From: Pseudomonas sp.
GTDB taxonomy: Bacteria; Pseudomonadota; Gammaproteobacteria; Pseudomonadales; Pseudomonadaceae
Assembly (NCBI RefSeq): GCF_030150285.1
Contig: NZ_JASLGE010000014.1
Coordinates: forward strand, 8,275 to 72,274
Length of the DNA: 64,000 nt
Direction: 5' to 3'
Position 1 is the first letter of the stretch, and the number at the start of each line of letters is the position of its first letter. Both the position numbers and the translations under genes were made by a program. The notes under the pieces were generated by a model, which did not search any database, was not told where the DNA came from, and worked only from the letters and a program-made list of their open reading frames with translations. Shown here one piece after another: positions 1 to 6,586 of the stretch.

Positions 1-1692
1 GATCAGGCGGTCGCTACCAATCAGCGCCTTGGCCTGTTCACGGCCTTCCGCATCCGGGGCCACGAAGGCGGCCAGTGTCAGCAGCCCCGCTTCGTTGAAC
101 TGACGCGCAACATGAGCCGCACGACGCCAGTTTTCGGTACGCCCGGCCCGGTCCTGCGCCAACCCTTTGTTGAGGTCATGGCGCAGGTTCTGGCCGTCCA
201 GCACAAACACCGCGCGGCCCATGTCGAACAGCTTGCGTTCAACCGCGTAGGCCAGGGTGCTTTTGCCGGCACCCGACAACCCGCTGAACAACACCGTGGC
301 CGGTTGTTGGCCAAAACGCTGGGCACGCTCTTCGGTCGTTACGTGTGCCAATTTACCGTGGTGAGTCGCGCTGCCGTGCGCCACCGGCTGGGCCACGATC
401 ATGCCGGCTCCGACGGTGCCGTTGGTCAAACGGTCGATGATGATGAACGAGCCGGTGGTGCGGTTGCTGTCATAACCGTCCAGCGCGATCGGTGCGTCGA
501 GGCTGATCTTGACCTTGCCGATTTCGTTCAGTTGCAAGGCGCTGGCGGGGCCTTCCTCCAAGGTGTTCACATCGACTTTGTTGACGATGCTGGCAATGGA
601 AGCCGGCACATAGCTGGTTGCACGCTTGATGTCGTACTTCTTGCCCGGCAGCATCGGTTCTTCCGCCATCCACACCAACATGGCTTCAAAACTGTCGGTC
701 ACCGGCGGCACATTGTCGGCATGCACCAACAAGTCGCCACGGGAGATGTCGATCTCGTCCTCCATCGTCAGTGTTACCGCCTGACCAGGGCCCGCATGTT
801 CCAACTCACCCTCAAAGGTGACGATGGATTTGACGCGGCTGCTTTTGCCCGACGGCAACACGACGATTTCATCGCCCTTGTGCACAATGCCGCTGGCCAG
901 GGTGCCGGCAAACCCGCGAAAGTTCAGGTTAGGACGGTTCACGTACTGCACCGGGAAGCGCAGGTCGGTGAGGTTACGGTCCGCCGCCACTTCAACGGTT
1001 TCCAGAATTTCCATCAGCGATTGGCCGGTGTACCACGGCGAACGTTCACTCTTGTTCACCACGTTGTCGCCTTTAAGGGCAGACATCGGCACGAAATGCA
1101 GGCTGGTCGGCTTCATCTTCAAGCCTTCAGCAAACTTCAGGTAGTCGGCCTTGATCGACTCGAACACGCCTTCATCAAACCCTTTGAGGTCCATCTTGTT
1201 GATGGCCACGACGATGTGTTTGATGCCCAGCAACGAGGCGATAAAGCTGTGGCGACGGGTCTGGGTCTGCACGCCGTAACGGGCATCCACCAGAATGATC
1301 GCCAGGTCACAGGTAGACGCACCGGTGGCCATGTTGCGGGTGTACTGCTCGTGGCCTGGGGTATCGGCAATGATGAACTTGCGCTTGGCCGTGGAAAAGT
1401 AGCGGTACGCCACGTCAATGGTAATGCCCTGCTCGCGCTCGGCTTGCAGGCCATCCACCAGCAGCGCCAGGTCGATATCATCGCCGGTGGTGCCGCTTTT
1501 TTTCGAATCGCGGGTAATGGCTTCCAGATGATCTTCGTAAATCATCTTGGAGTCGTGCAGCAGGCGCCCGATCAGGGTGCTCTTACCGTCATCAACGTTG
1601 CCGCAGGTCAGGAAGCGCAACATTTCCTTGCGCTCATGCTGGCCCAGGTAGGCGAGGATGTCCTCGCTGATCAAATCAGATACGTGGCTCAT
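1..1692 (-). CDS. cysNC: Bifunctional sulfate adenylyltransferase subunit 1 / APS kinase CysNC (3' end beyond window)
   Basis: Cytosolic sulfate activation: the CysN GTPase part works with CysD to make APS from ATP and sulfate, and the C-terminal CysC kinase makes PAPS for cysteine synthesis. The reading frame starts at 1692 (MSHVSDLISE) and is still open at base 1, so about 564 codons are visible and roughly 70 C-terminal residues are missing if it has the usual length near 630. GTPase motifs are GNVDDGKST (31-39), DTPGH (110-114) and NKMD (165-168). The second P-loop, GLSGAGKST near residue 469, marks the fused kinase. The start has a GGAG at 1703-1706, ten bases upstream. It should be co-transcribed with cysD, but a small extra gene lies between them. 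The N-C fusion is common in Pseudomonas. Confidence 0.96.
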   Translation of the reverse strand, partial: MSHVSDLISEDILAYLGQHERKEMLRFLTCGNVDDGKSTLIGRLLHDSKMIYEDHLEAITRDSKKSGTTGDDIDLALLVDGLQAEREQGITIDVAYRYFSTAKRKFIIADTPGHEQYTRNMATGASTCDLAIILVDARYGVQTQTRRHSFIASLLGIKHIVVAINKMDLKGFDEGVFESIKADYLKFAEGLKMKPTSLHFVPMSALKGDNVVNKSERSPWYTGQSLMEILETVEVAADRNLTDLRFPVQYVNRPNLNFRGFAGTLASGIVHKGDEIVVLPSGKSSRVKSIVTFEGELEHAGPGQAVTLTMEDEIDISRGDLLVHADNVPPVTDSFEAMLVWMAEEPMLPGKKYDIKRATSYVPASIASIVNKVDVNTLEEGPASALQLNEIGKVKISLDAPIALDGYDSNRTTGSFIIIDRLTNGTVGAGMIVAQPVAHGSATHHGKLAHVTTEERAQRFGQQPATVLFSGLSGAGKSTLAYAVERKLFDMGRAVFVLDGQNLRHDLNKGLAQDRAGRTENWRRAAHVARQFNEAGLLTLAAFVAPDAEGREQAKALIGSDRLI

Positions 1693-1702
1693 TGTGTTCA
1701 AG

Positions 1703-1706
1703 CTCC
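1703..1706 (-). promoter_or_regulatory. Ribosome binding site of cysNC inside a repeat arm
   Basis: GGAG on the minus strand lies 10 bases before the cysNC ATG. It sits within the AAGCTT-rich repeat that flanks the inserted four-helix-bundle gene, so the inserted DNA appears to supply the Shine-Dalgarno sequence of the downstream core gene. Confidence 0.55.
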
Positions 1707-1719
1707 GAGCGGTAAGCTT

Positions 1720-1732
1720 CAAGCGGCAAGCT
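1720..1732. repeat. Inverted repeat, cysNC-side arm
   Basis: Thirteen-base exact reverse complement of 2168-2180. It lies in a run of AAGCTT/GCGG-type half-repeats spanning about 1701-1735. Confidence 0.7.
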
Positions 1733-1745
1733 TGTCGGCGTACTG

Positions 1746-2087
1746 CTAGTCAGAAATTTTGTTGATCAGGCCGCAGAGCATTTTTGACAGCTCGCGGGTT
1801 TCTGCAATCCAGTTTTCAGCCAGCGGGCGGGCGATGTAAGCAATGTCACTGCCGATGAGAATCTGTGTCCGTAATTCCCCACAAGAAGCCTTAGCAATCC
1901 AAAGAAAACGTACTTTTTCCTTGGCACTGCAACGCTCCATGCCCTCAGCAATATTAGAGGGCACCGAAAGTGCCGAGCGAGTGATCTGGCCCTTGAAACC
2001 AAGATCCTTACATCCGGCAAACTCTCGATAGATTCCCACGGCCAAACACTTGCTTCTCTGCCAAACAACCCACTTCTCGAAGTCCAT
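1746..2087 (-). CDS. Four-helix-bundle protein of the 23S rRNA intervening-sequence (S23/TIGR02436) family
   Basis: A 113-residue cytosolic protein. The pattern MDFEKW..W, GFKGQITRSALSVPSNIAEG (about 31-50) and CGELRTQ (about 69-75) is the signature of the family first found inside 23S rRNA intervening sequences; the Avd accessory protein of diversity-generating retroelements is a structural relative. Function is unknown; nucleic-acid binding is proposed for the family. The ATG at 2087 has no clear Shine-Dalgarno sequence, so translation may depend on coupling or on the leader. It splits the cysD-cysNC operon in the same direction, which is not its usual neighbourhood. There is no reverse transcriptase or rRNA near it. 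The family call is firm; the role is not known. Confidence 0.88.
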   Translation of the reverse strand: MDFEKWVVWQRSKCLAVGIYREFAGCKDLGFKGQITRSALSVPSNIAEGMERCSAKEKVRFLWIAKASCGELRTQILIGSDIAYIARPLAENWIAETRELSKMLCGLINKISD

Positions 2088-2167
2088 TACGAGTCACTCG
2101 ATAGCGGCCCGCAACAACCGGCTGCAAGCACCAATCTGCAAAATTACGCATACCGCCTTTAACTTGC
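2088..2167 (-). other. Untranslated leader of the four-helix-bundle cassette
   Basis: About 80 bases lie between the repeat arm and the gene. On the minus strand it contains a small perfect stem CGAGT-G-ACTCG (2091-2101 region) just before the ATG and complementary GC-rich blocks (GCCGG, GGGCCGC). A structured RNA is possible but not demonstrated by the sequence alone. Confidence 0.3.
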
Positions 2168-2180
2168 AGCTTGCCGCTTG
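2168..2180. repeat. Inverted repeat, cysD-side arm
   Basis: AGCTTGCCGCTTG, the exact reverse complement of 1720-1732. The surrounding bases up to 2193 repeat the same AAGCTT theme and include the cysD stop codon. Confidence 0.7.
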
Positions 2181-2191
2181 TAACTCGAAGC

Positions 2192-3109
2192 TTAAAAGTA
2201 CCCCTGCCGTTTTTTATCTTCCATCGAGCCGGCACCATCGTGATCGATGACCCGGCCCTGGCGCTCGGAAGTACGCGTCAGGAGCATTTCCTGGATGATG
2301 TCGGTCAGGGTTTCAGCCTCGGACTCTACCGCGCCGGTCAGCGGGTAGCAGCCGAGCGTACGGAAACGGACCTTTTTCTTGACGATGCGTGCCTTGTCTT
2401 CGTCAGACAGGTGCTCAAGGATGCGATCGTCGTCGATCATGATCAAGGTGCCGTTCTTCTCGATGACTTCCCGCTCAGCGGCGAAGTACAGCGGCACAAT
2501 CGGAATGCCTTCGAGGTAGATGTACTGCCAGATGTCGAGTTCGGTCCAGTTGGACAACGGGAACACGCGAATCGACTCGCCCTTGTTGACGTTGCCGTTA
2601 TAGACATTCCACAACTCGGGGCGCTGGTTCTTCGGGTCCCAGCGGTGCTTGCTGTCACGGAACGAGTACACGCGTTCTTTGGCACGGGATTTCTCTTCGT
2701 CGCGACGAGCGCCGCCGAAGGCCGCATCAAAACCGTGCTTGTCGAGCGCCTGCTTCAGGCCCTCGGTTTTCATGATGTCCGTGTGCTTGGCGCTGCCGTG
2801 GGTGAAAGGGTTGATCCCTTGCGCCACGCCGTCCGGGTTGACGTGCGTGATCAAATCCAGGCCCAGCTCGGCAACCATCTTGTCGCGAAAGCTGTACATC
2901 TCCTGGAATTTCCACTGAGTGTCGACATGCATCACAGGAAACGGCAGCTTGCCCGGGAAAAACGCCTTGCGTGCGAGGTGCAACATCACGGCGGAATCTT
3001 TACCGATCGAGTACAGCATCACCGGGTTATCGAACTCGGCGGCCACCTCGCGGATGATGTGGATGCTTTCCGCCTCCAGCTGTTTCAGGTGCGTCAGTTT
3101 GTCGACCAT
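2192..3109 (-). CDS. cysD: Sulfate adenylyltransferase subunit 2 CysD
   Basis: Catalytic subunit of ATP sulfurylase: it adenylylates sulfate to APS, driven by GTP hydrolysis on CysN. At 305 residues it is of normal family length. The PP-loop motif SIGKDS is at 34-39, followed by the conserved HVDTQWKFQEM block (about 61-71) and GGARRDEEKSRAKER (about 132-146), typical of the PAPS-reductase/ATP-sulfurylase fold. It is the first gene of the cys operon; its stop codon runs into the repeat arm of the inserted cassette. A perfect hairpin (3136-3151) lies in the leader 27 bases before the start. Sulfur control through CysB is expected from family knowledge; no site could be assigned with confidence. 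Confidence 0.97.
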   Translation of the reverse strand: MVDKLTHLKQLEAESIHIIREVAAEFDNPVMLYSIGKDSAVMLHLARKAFFPGKLPFPVMHVDTQWKFQEMYSFRDKMVAELGLDLITHVNPDGVAQGINPFTHGSAKHTDIMKTEGLKQALDKHGFDAAFGGARRDEEKSRAKERVYSFRDSKHRWDPKNQRPELWNVYNGNVNKGESIRVFPLSNWTELDIWQYIYLEGIPIVPLYFAAEREVIEKNGTLIMIDDDRILEHLSDEDKARIVKKKVRFRTLGCYPLTGAVESEAETLTDIIQEMLLTRTSERQGRVIDHDGAGSMEDKKRQGYF

Positions 3110-3135
3110 GGCTACTCACGAAAGCTATCTTATGA

Positions 3136-3151
3136 ACGGCCTACGGGCCGT
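3136..3151 (-). promoter_or_regulatory. Leader hairpin before cysD
   Basis: Perfect six-base stem ACGGCC/GGCCGT with loop TACG (or its complement CGTA), 27 bases upstream of the cysD start. A role in mRNA stability or translation is possible but unproved. Confidence 0.4.
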
Positions 3152-3391
3152 GTTCGAGGGTCGAATGCTAGCACAGCGTTCTCTTCTATTGAGGACGCCA
3201 AATAGACCTAAACGATCTAAGAATAGAACGCCAAGTTTGCCTCCTGCTGGAGGGCCGCCCCGTCGTCGACACCGCGCTGTCGTTCAGCAATCCTATCCAT
3301 TGCTGCGATCACGGCCACATAAGGTTCCGGCTTTACGCCGTGGGCCCGCCGCGATCGGCCAGCGTGGTTTAAGGGGGCCCTCAGATCAAAA

Positions 3392-3451
3392 GATCACGAG
3401 CAAGCTCGTTCCTACAAACGCTGCTGCCATCCATAGGAACTTGCTCGCGAT
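3392..3451. repeat. Pair of REP-like elements in opposite orientation
   Basis: GATCACGAGCAAGCTCGTTCC (written here only as its GAGCAAGCTCG core) at 3392-3416 faces AGGAACTTGCTCGCGATC at 3434-3451. Such head-to-head pairs form long hairpins and are abundant between genes in Pseudomonas. Confidence 0.75.
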
Positions 3452-3533
3452 CTGTTGATCTTTAAAAGCCGTGCCTCACGGTGGCTCGGCATACCCTCAC
3501 ACAGGCTTTGCTCCGTGGGCCGCCGCGATTAGG

Positions 3534-3560
3534 ATCGCGAGCAAGCTCGTTCCAGCAAGG
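3534..3560. repeat. REP-like element
   Basis: GATCGCGAGCAAGCTCGTTC at 3534-3553, ending just past the 3' end of the NIF3-family gene. It may act as the 3' stabilising hairpin of that transcript. Confidence 0.7.
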
Positions 3561-3568
3561 GGCTGCCG

Positions 3569-4327
3569 TTAAATCGGGTTGGGGCAGTCGATAAACAGGT
3601 GTTCAAGGGCAAAACGCCGTGCCAGATAATCGCCCAGCGCCTGCACACCGTAGCGTTCAGTGGCGTGATGGCCTGCGGCAATAAAGCTGATGTCATTTTC
3701 ACGGGCGCTATGGAACGTCTGCTCTGAAGCTTCGCCGCTTAAAAACAGGTCTACGCCGGCTAGGACGGCCTGATCGATATACCCTTGGCCGCCGCCCGTG
3801 CACCAGCCGACGCGACGAATCATGTCGCTGCCTTCAATCAGCAACGGCTCACGCCCCAAAGCGTCTTGTACCCGCCGAGCAAAATCACGCGCGGTCACCG
3901 CTTCGGCCAATGACCCGACCAGCCCCACCACTTTGCTGTTTTGCGGATCCAGGGGGCCTTCGACGATGATGTCCAGTTGCCGTGCCAACTGCACGTTATT
4001 ACCCACCTCCGGGTGCAGATCCAACGGCAAGTGGTAAGCCAATAAACTGATGTCATGCTTGAGCAGCGTTTTCAGGCGGCGCTGTTTCATACCGGTCACA
4101 CAAGGGTCTTCGCCCTTCCAGAAATAACCGTGATGCACCAGCACCAAATCGGCCCCGGCCTCGACCGCCGCATCCAGCAATGCCTGGCTGGCCGTGACGC
4201 CACTGACAATTCTTAGCACTTGCGGTCGGCCTTCGACTTGCAGGCCGTTGGGGCAGTAATCGCTGATGGCAGCGCTGTTGAGGTAACGATTTGCTTCTTC
4301 TACCAGCGTGCTCAGGGCCACAGCCAT
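3569..4327 (-). CDS. NIF3-family dinuclear metal-centre protein (YbgI-like)
   Basis: A 252-residue member of the NIF3/YbgI family, which forms hexameric toroids with a two-metal site. Cellular function is unresolved; a GTP cyclohydrolase-related or hydrolase role has been suggested for relatives. Visible motifs are NGLQVEG (27-33), the metal-ligand pair in LVLVHHGYFW (H65, H66) and the C-terminal FIAAGHHATERYG block with further ligands. It is read away from algW; the two start codons are about 100 bases apart. The length is that of the bacterial short form without the inserted PII-like domain. Confidence 0.92.
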   Translation of the reverse strand: MAVALSTLVEEANRYLNSAAISDYCPNGLQVEGRPQVLRIVSGVTASQALLDAAVEAGADLVLVHHGYFWKGEDPCVTGMKQRRLKTLLKHDISLLAYHLPLDLHPEVGNNVQLARQLDIIVEGPLDPQNSKVVGLVGSLAEAVTARDFARRVQDALGREPLLIEGSDMIRRVGWCTGGGQGYIDQAVLAGVDLFLSGEASEQTFHSARENDISFIAAGHHATERYGVQALGDYLARRFALEHLFIDCPNPI

Positions 4328-4369
4328 AAAAGACTCCTAAATATAGCGTTCGGGACCGGCCGGCCCTCG

Positions 4370-4375
4370 TATAAT
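4370..4375 (+). promoter_or_regulatory. Predicted -10 element of the algW promoter
   Basis: Perfect TATAAT 53 bases before the algW start. The sequence one helical spacing upstream has only weak -35 similarity, so strength or activator dependence is uncertain. Confidence 0.45.
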
Positions 4376-4428
4376 GCTCGCCATTATGGGCCGTCGAGTT
4401 GGCTCTGCAACCTTCAGGACTGAGTTCA

Positions 4429-5586
4429 ATGTTTAAGGCGCTGCGTTTTTTTGGCTGGCCACTGCTGGTTGGCGTACTTATCGCTTTGCTGATTATTCAA
4501 CGCTATCCAGAGTGGGTTGGCCTGCCGACGCTGGACGTTAATCTGCAACAAGCCCCGCGCACCAGTTATGCGCAACAAGGCCCTGTGACCTATGCCGACG
4601 CCGTGACCCGCGCCGCCCCGGCAGTCGCCAACCTGTACACCACCAAAGTGGTGAACAAAAACGCCAGCCCGCTGTTTGAAGACCCGCAGTTCCGACGCTT
4701 TTTCGGCAACAACGCGCCCAAACAAAAGCGTATGGAATCGAGCCTCGGCTCGGGCGTGATCATGAGCCCGGAAGGCTATTTGCTGACCAACAACCACGTA
4801 GTGGCGGGTGCTGACCAGATTGTCGTTGCGCTCAAGGACGGTCGCGAAACCCTGGCCCGGATGATCGGCAGCGACCCTGAAACTGACCTAGCCGTGCTCA
4901 AGATTGACCTGAAAAACCTGCCCTCGATCACCATTGGTCGCTCTGACGCCTTGCGCATCGGTGACATCGCGCTGGCCATTGGCAACCCGTTTGGCGTGGG
5001 TCAAACCACCACCATGGGCATCATCAGCGCCACCGGGCGTAACCAGTTGGGCTTGAACAACTACGAAGACTTTATCCAGACCGATGCCGCAATCAACCCT
5101 GGCAACTCGGGCGGCGCACTGGTGGATGCCAACGGCAACCTGACCGGCATTAACACTGCAATCTTCTCCGAGTCGGGTGGCTCGCAAGGTATCGGCTTTG
5201 CGATCCCGATCAACCTGGCCATGGAAGTCATGAAGTCGATTATTGAGCACGGCCAGGTGATCCGTGGCTGGCTGGGGATTGAGGTTCAGTCATTGACGCC
5301 GGACTTGGCCGAGTCGTTTGGCATGAATGGACGCCCGGGGATTGTCGTCGCGGGGATCTTCCGTGATGGCCCGGCGCAAAAAGCCGGTATGCAACTGGGT
5401 GATGTGATCCTGAGCATTGACGGCGAACCGGCTAACGATGGTCGTCGTTCGATGAACCAGGTGGCCCGCATCAAGCCTTCAGACAAGGTGGCGATTCTGG
5501 TCTTGCGCAATGGCAAAGAGCTCAAGCTCACCGCCGAAGTGGGCCTGCGGCCACAGCAAGAACAGCCGGCACATTCCGAGAAATAA
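4429..5586 (+). CDS. algW: Periplasmic regulated serine protease AlgW (DegS family)
   Basis: Inner-membrane-anchored DegS-type protease. In Pseudomonas it senses misfolded envelope proteins through its PDZ domain and cleaves the anti-sigma factor MucA, releasing AlgU. From the ATG at 4429 the protein has 385 residues: one membrane anchor (about 8-25), then a trypsin-like domain with the triad H123 (TNNHVV), D153 (DPETDLAVLK) and S227 (NPGNSGGAL), and a single PDZ domain (about 270-365). One PDZ separates it from the two-PDZ MucD/DegP. An in-frame ATG at 4399 is less likely because it would put ten extra residues before the anchor. It stands alone, divergent from the NIF3-family gene. Confidence 0.95.
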   Translation: MFKALRFFGWPLLVGVLIALLIIQRYPEWVGLPTLDVNLQQAPRTSYAQQGPVTYADAVTRAAPAVANLYTTKVVNKNASPLFEDPQFRRFFGNNAPKQKRMESSLGSGVIMSPEGYLLTNNHVVAGADQIVVALKDGRETLARMIGSDPETDLAVLKIDLKNLPSITIGRSDALRIGDIALAIGNPFGVGQTTTMGIISATGRNQLGLNNYEDFIQTDAAINPGNSGGALVDANGNLTGINTAIFSESGGSQGIGFAIPINLAMEVMKSIIEHGQVIRGWLGIEVQSLTPDLAESFGMNGRPGIVVAGIFRDGPAQKAGMQLGDVILSIDGEPANDGRRSMNQVARIKPSDKVAILVLRNGKELKLTAEVGLRPQQEQPAHSEK

Positions 5587-5675
5587 ACACAACCCTGTAG
5601 GTTGCCACCTCGTCTTCGCCGCGCTGTCGCGCAGCGTACAGACCACCGAATATCTTCAGCATCCCCAATCGGTTC

Positions 5676-5693
5676 CCTCTCCTTCGGGAGAGG
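5676..5693 (+). terminator. Probable terminator of algW
   Basis: Seven-base perfect stem CCTCTCC/GGAGAGG closed by a TTCG tetraloop, followed by a modestly T-rich stretch, 90 bases after the algW stop codon. The stem-loop is convincing; the weak T-run leaves the terminator call open. Confidence 0.5.
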
Positions 5694-5750
5694 CGTGATT
5701 GTTTGTTCATATCCATTGCTGCGGCTCCGGCCACTTAGATCAAGATCAAA

Positions 5751-5776
5751 AGATCGCGAGCACGCTCGCTCCTAAA
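5751..5776. repeat. REP-like element
   Basis: AAGATCGCGAGCACGCTCGC-type unit, the same class as those near 3400, 42600 and 47900, here with a C in place of A in the centre of the palindrome. Confidence 0.65.
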
Positions 5777-5856
5777 GGGCCTTTAGAATCAATAACTTAT
5801 TTTATGTTTGAAAAGAGCTGCCGCAGGCTGCGATCTTTTGACCATTAGTTAGATAC

Positions 5857-5905
5857 CTGACAAGCCTTAATCAGGACGGTGTTCTGCTTAGGCGTGCCAA
5901 TGCAC
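5857..5905 (-). pseudogene. Decayed duplicate of the hisC 3' end
   Basis: On the minus strand this reads ..IGTPKQNTVLIKACQ, matching the last residues of the intact hisC (IGTTEQNAALIEGLS, at about 6596-6640). By eye about 35 of 43 bases agree with one single-base gap that shifts the frame after LI. The preceding codons (TAT CTG TGC) also resemble hisC FLR with a six-base loss. The intact gene ends about 700 bp to the right, with the orphan gene lying between the two copies. Confidence 0.55.
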
Positions 5906-6089
5906 AGATAGACACACCATACTCAATCCAAACAAGTAACACCTATAACCAATCATTATAAACAACTAAATAAACATTCAATAAACATAGCCAGAAACTG
6001 TCATTTATGACAGGTGACTATCTCGTTGTAGAGCCTCACTATTATCTGACCGTTCAACTGTACAGCTCTTAATGATTGAGGCATCTCGA

Positions 6090-6491
6090 ATGAACACATC
6101 CAAACGTGCCAACGCCAAAAATAAGTTTAAGTCTGCAGGCACTATCACCGCTACGCTACCCGACGGAACTGCCTTTTCCGGAACTCTTGAGGCTTACCAA
6201 TATGCCAATCGGTCCCGCATAGGATTCTTCGTCGCGCAATCTGGCGACCACCGAATTGTGGTTGAGCTTCCCAAACAAGAGTTTGACGTAGAAATAAAAC
6301 ACACTTACATACCGGAGGCATCATTCATTAGTTGGCTTTACATAAACAAGGGCGATTACGAGCCAGCCGCAGAAGGAACATTGACATTAACGATAGATCA
6401 AAATGGTAATGCCAATGGGAATTTCACATTTACAGGCGATGGCCCGAACATTAAAGACGGAACTTTCTCCATCACATACTCAGCCAATTAA
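6090..6491 (+). CDS. Hypothetical protein, probable beta-rich fold, acquired
   Basis: A 133-residue protein that I do not recognise. There is no signal peptide or membrane segment. It is rich in T, G, N and alternating hydrophobic residues (for example GTITATLPDGTAFSGTLEAY and GTLTLTIDQNGNANGNFTFT), which suggests beta strands. The start at 6090 is favoured over the in-frame ATG at 6072 because GAGG (6078-6081) lies eight bases before it. The base composition is clearly more AT-rich than the neighbours, and the gene sits between the intact hisC end and a decayed hisC end, so horizontal acquisition is likely. It converges on hisC. Nothing nearby points to a pathway. Confidence 0.7.
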   Translation: MNTSKRANAKNKFKSAGTITATLPDGTAFSGTLEAYQYANRSRIGFFVAQSGDHRIVVELPKQEFDVEIKHTYIPEASFISWLYINKGDYEPAAEGTLTLTIDQNGNANGNFTFTGDGPNIKDGTFSITYSAN

Positions 6492-6543
6492 CTGAGTGCA
6501 CACACAACATAAAAACCCCCACCCTGTGCTTTAGCACAATAGA

Positions 6544-6583
6544 ACGGGACACTTGTTCTATCTCAACAAAACAAGTGCCCCGT
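6544..6583 (-). terminator. Inverted repeat between orphan gene and hisC, probable terminator
   Basis: Fourteen-base arms ACGGGACACTTGTT (6544-6557) and AACAAGTGCCCCGT (6570-6583) pair with one G.U on the minus strand, four bases after the hisC stop. A second small stem GTGC/GCAC (about 6525-6536) and a GGGGGTTTTT run follow on the minus strand near 6511-6520. Either strand could use it; it fits hisC best. Confidence 0.5.
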
Positions 6584-6586
6584 CTA

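Larger units (their letters stand above)
1701..2193 (-). mobile_element. Candidate repeat-bounded cassette between cysD and cysNC
   Basis: About 490 bp separates the cysD stop codon from the cysNC ribosome binding site, where the two genes are normally almost adjacent. It carries one gene (1746-2087). Both ends have related AAGCTT/GCGGCAAGC repeats in opposite orientation. 1720-1732 (CAAGCGGCAAGCT) is the exact reverse complement of 2168-2180, and the similarity continues imperfectly outwards to the AAGCTT near 2188-2193. The outer repeat overlaps the cysD stop codon. No transposase is present, so mobility would have to be provided in trans. That it is mobile is an inference from position and ends. 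Confidence 0.5.
3110..3568. other. Repeat-rich spacer upstream of cysD
   Basis: No credible gene. Next to cysD it holds a leader hairpin (ACGGCC-TACG-GGCCGT, 3136-3151) and an AT-rich stretch (about 3195-3235) with a near-palindrome CTTAGATCGTTTAG on the minus strand, a plausible place for the cysD promoter and CysB binding. The rest (about 3260-3560) is a mosaic of dispersed intergenic repeats: a 22-base block at 3339-3360 recurs inverted at 47989-48010, and three REP-like units lie at 3392-3416, 3434-3451 and 3534-3560. Confidence 0.6.
5587..6089. other. Spacer between algW and the orphan gene
   Basis: No intact gene. From left to right: GCGCTGTCGCGCAGC-type repeat (about 5618-5636), the TTCG hairpin (5676-5693), a block TATCCATTGCTGCGGCTCCGG near 5709-5730 that resembles 3294-3315, a REP-like unit (5751-5776), a GCTGCCGCAGGCTGCGATC repeat (about 5817-5835), a decayed hisC 3' end (5857-5905), then about 180 strongly AT-rich bases with a short perfect hairpin CTGTCA-TTTA-TGACAG at 5998-6013 that may be an operator of the next gene. 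Confidence 0.6.

Noticed and set aside
112..1749. Long plus-strand open frame opposite cysNC (545 codons)
   Set aside because: It is antisense to a clearly conserved gene, has a low-complexity His/Arg/Val-rich product and no family match. It is a by-product of GC-rich codon use.
1746..2087. Diversity-generating retroelement, because the four-helix-bundle protein resembles Avd
   Set aside because: No reverse transcriptase and no template/variable repeat pair occur in the window; only the protein fold is shared.
1746..2087. rRNA intervening sequence
   Set aside because: The family was found in such sequences, but there is no rRNA gene here; the gene lies in a protein-coding operon.
2008..2238. 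Small minus-strand frame across the cysD end and the repeat arm
   Set aside because: It reads through the repeat and overlaps two genes in another frame, with no start signal.
3392..3560. CRISPR array made of the GAGCAAGCTCG repeats
   Set aside because: Units alternate in orientation, spacing is irregular and there are no unique spacers or cas genes; they are REP-type elements.
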